Positions 52,867-53,193 of a stretch of DNA of 53,193 nt are shown here, in pieces (the stretch's first letter is position 1; each line of letters begins with the position of its first letter). The translations under genes were made by a program, and so were the position numbers. Under the pieces are notes generated by a model. It was given only the letters and a program-made list of their open reading frames with translations. It was not told the DNA's origin and searched no databases. The stretch covers positions 1-53,193 of the forward strand of contig NZ_KN322958.1 of the NCBI RefSeq assembly GCF_000774145.1. Reading direction: 5' to 3'. This stretch comes from Pseudomonas mediterranea CFBP 5447. Its GTDB lineage: Bacteria > Pseudomonadota > Gammaproteobacteria > Pseudomonadales > Pseudomonadaceae.

Positions 52867-53193
52867 ATGTTCTCACCCGCCCATTGGGCGAGGTTGTGCC
52901 TGGCTTTGCTGTGCCTGTCTCCGCTTACCCTGGCTCACGCCGCCCCGACTCCCGGTGAAACCGACCTGATCCGCGAGCGCCAGAACCGTTTGCTCGAAGA
53001 GCAGCGTCGCCGTCTGGAAGAGCTCAAGGACTTGCCCGGCCAGGAGGCGAAACCGACCCAGCCGACTGCGCCGACCGATACCCGTTGCTTCCCCATCAAG
53101 AGCATCGAACTCAAGGGCGCCGACAGTCTCTCGGACCGCGAACGCGAGCGGCTGCTCAAGCCTTATATCGGCCAATGCCTGGGCGTGCCCCAG
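52867..53193 (+). CDS. TpsB/ShlB-type two-partner secretion transporter, 5' part
   Basis: The first 109 codons of an outer-membrane two-partner secretion transporter (ShlB/FhaC/HecB family), cut by the window end. A signal peptide (LCLALLCLSPLTLAHAA, cut after Ala26) is followed by a charged helix (LIRERQNRLLEEQRRRLEEL) that plugs the barrel, then a Pro-rich linker. Next comes the start of POTRA domain 1 (RCFPIKSIELKGADSLSDRE and the second Cys in GQCLGVPQ). Its partner TpsA exoprotein would be expected downstream. The ATG at 52867 has AGGGA upstream. Confidence 0.85.
   Translation, partial: MFSPAHWARLCLALLCLSPLTLAHAAPTPGETDLIRERQNRLLEEQRRRLEELKDLPGQEAKPTQPTAPTDTRCFPIKSIELKGADSLSDRERERLLKPYIGQCLGVPQ

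Overview
The window is high-GC chromosomal DNA of a Pseudomonas, most likely of the P. fluorescens complex. Supporting signs are the recC-recB-recD order with ATGA-coupled starts, a yfiR-yfiN-yfiB cyclic-di-GMP operon, mmsAB, a McpS-like chemoreceptor, an insecticidal Tc toxin locus, and many copies of the GTGGGAGCGAGCCTGCTCGCGA-type palindromes that litter intergenic regions of this group. No tRNA, rRNA, insertion sequence, prophage gene or CRISPR array was seen.

Layout. (1) 138-9369: recC, recB and recD, a complete RecBCD recombination and repair operon. (2) 9505-11853: yfiR-yfiN-yfiB, a periplasmic repressor, a membrane diguanylate cyclase and an outer-membrane lipoprotein. (3) 11850-15362: a LysR regulator divergent from mmsA-mmsB (valine and branched-chain catabolism). 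(4) 15434-22327: a regulatory region and a six-gene, tightly coupled operon encoding a proline-dehydrogenase-like protein, a threonine-aldolase-like PLP enzyme, an ATP-grasp ligase, an MFS transporter, a class V aminotransferase/desulfurase-fold PLP enzyme and a membrane di-iron desaturase. It looks like a small biosynthetic gene cluster for a modified amino acid or dipeptide with its own exporter. I cannot match it to a described product, and it is the best candidate here for an undescribed system.

(5) 22402-27892: an accessory metabolic stretch with a cupin, two LysR regulators, a TauE/SafE permease, an antibiotic-monooxygenase-fold protein, an MdaB-like quinone reductase and an NAD-dependent epimerase/dehydratase. 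(6) 28139-33757: a SulP anion transporter, then a GntP-type permease, an RpiR regulator and a D-aminoacylase (uptake and deacylation of N-acyl-D-amino acids or similar), ending in a 45-codon frame of unknown meaning.

(7) 33817-48253, minus strand: a four-gene Tc toxin operon, tcaA-tcaB (split A subunit, injector pore), tcaC (B subunit) and tccC (C subunit). The roughly 290-residue C-terminal end of the tccC product, after the conserved RHS-core motif, is the expected toxic payload and resembles nothing I recognise. Upstream on the same strand is a McpS-type chemoreceptor (48436-50355). (8) 50598-52163: a membrane-anchored histidine phosphatase and a PAP2 phosphatase, probably acting on envelope lipids or LPS. 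(9) 52164-52866: a gene-free stretch with a strong terminator facing the minus strand (possible small RNA), palindromic repeats and a perfect 10-bp-arm hairpin, followed by the start of a TpsB/ShlB-type two-partner secretion transporter that runs off the window.

Functional assignments rest on reading motifs by eye; no database search was possible.
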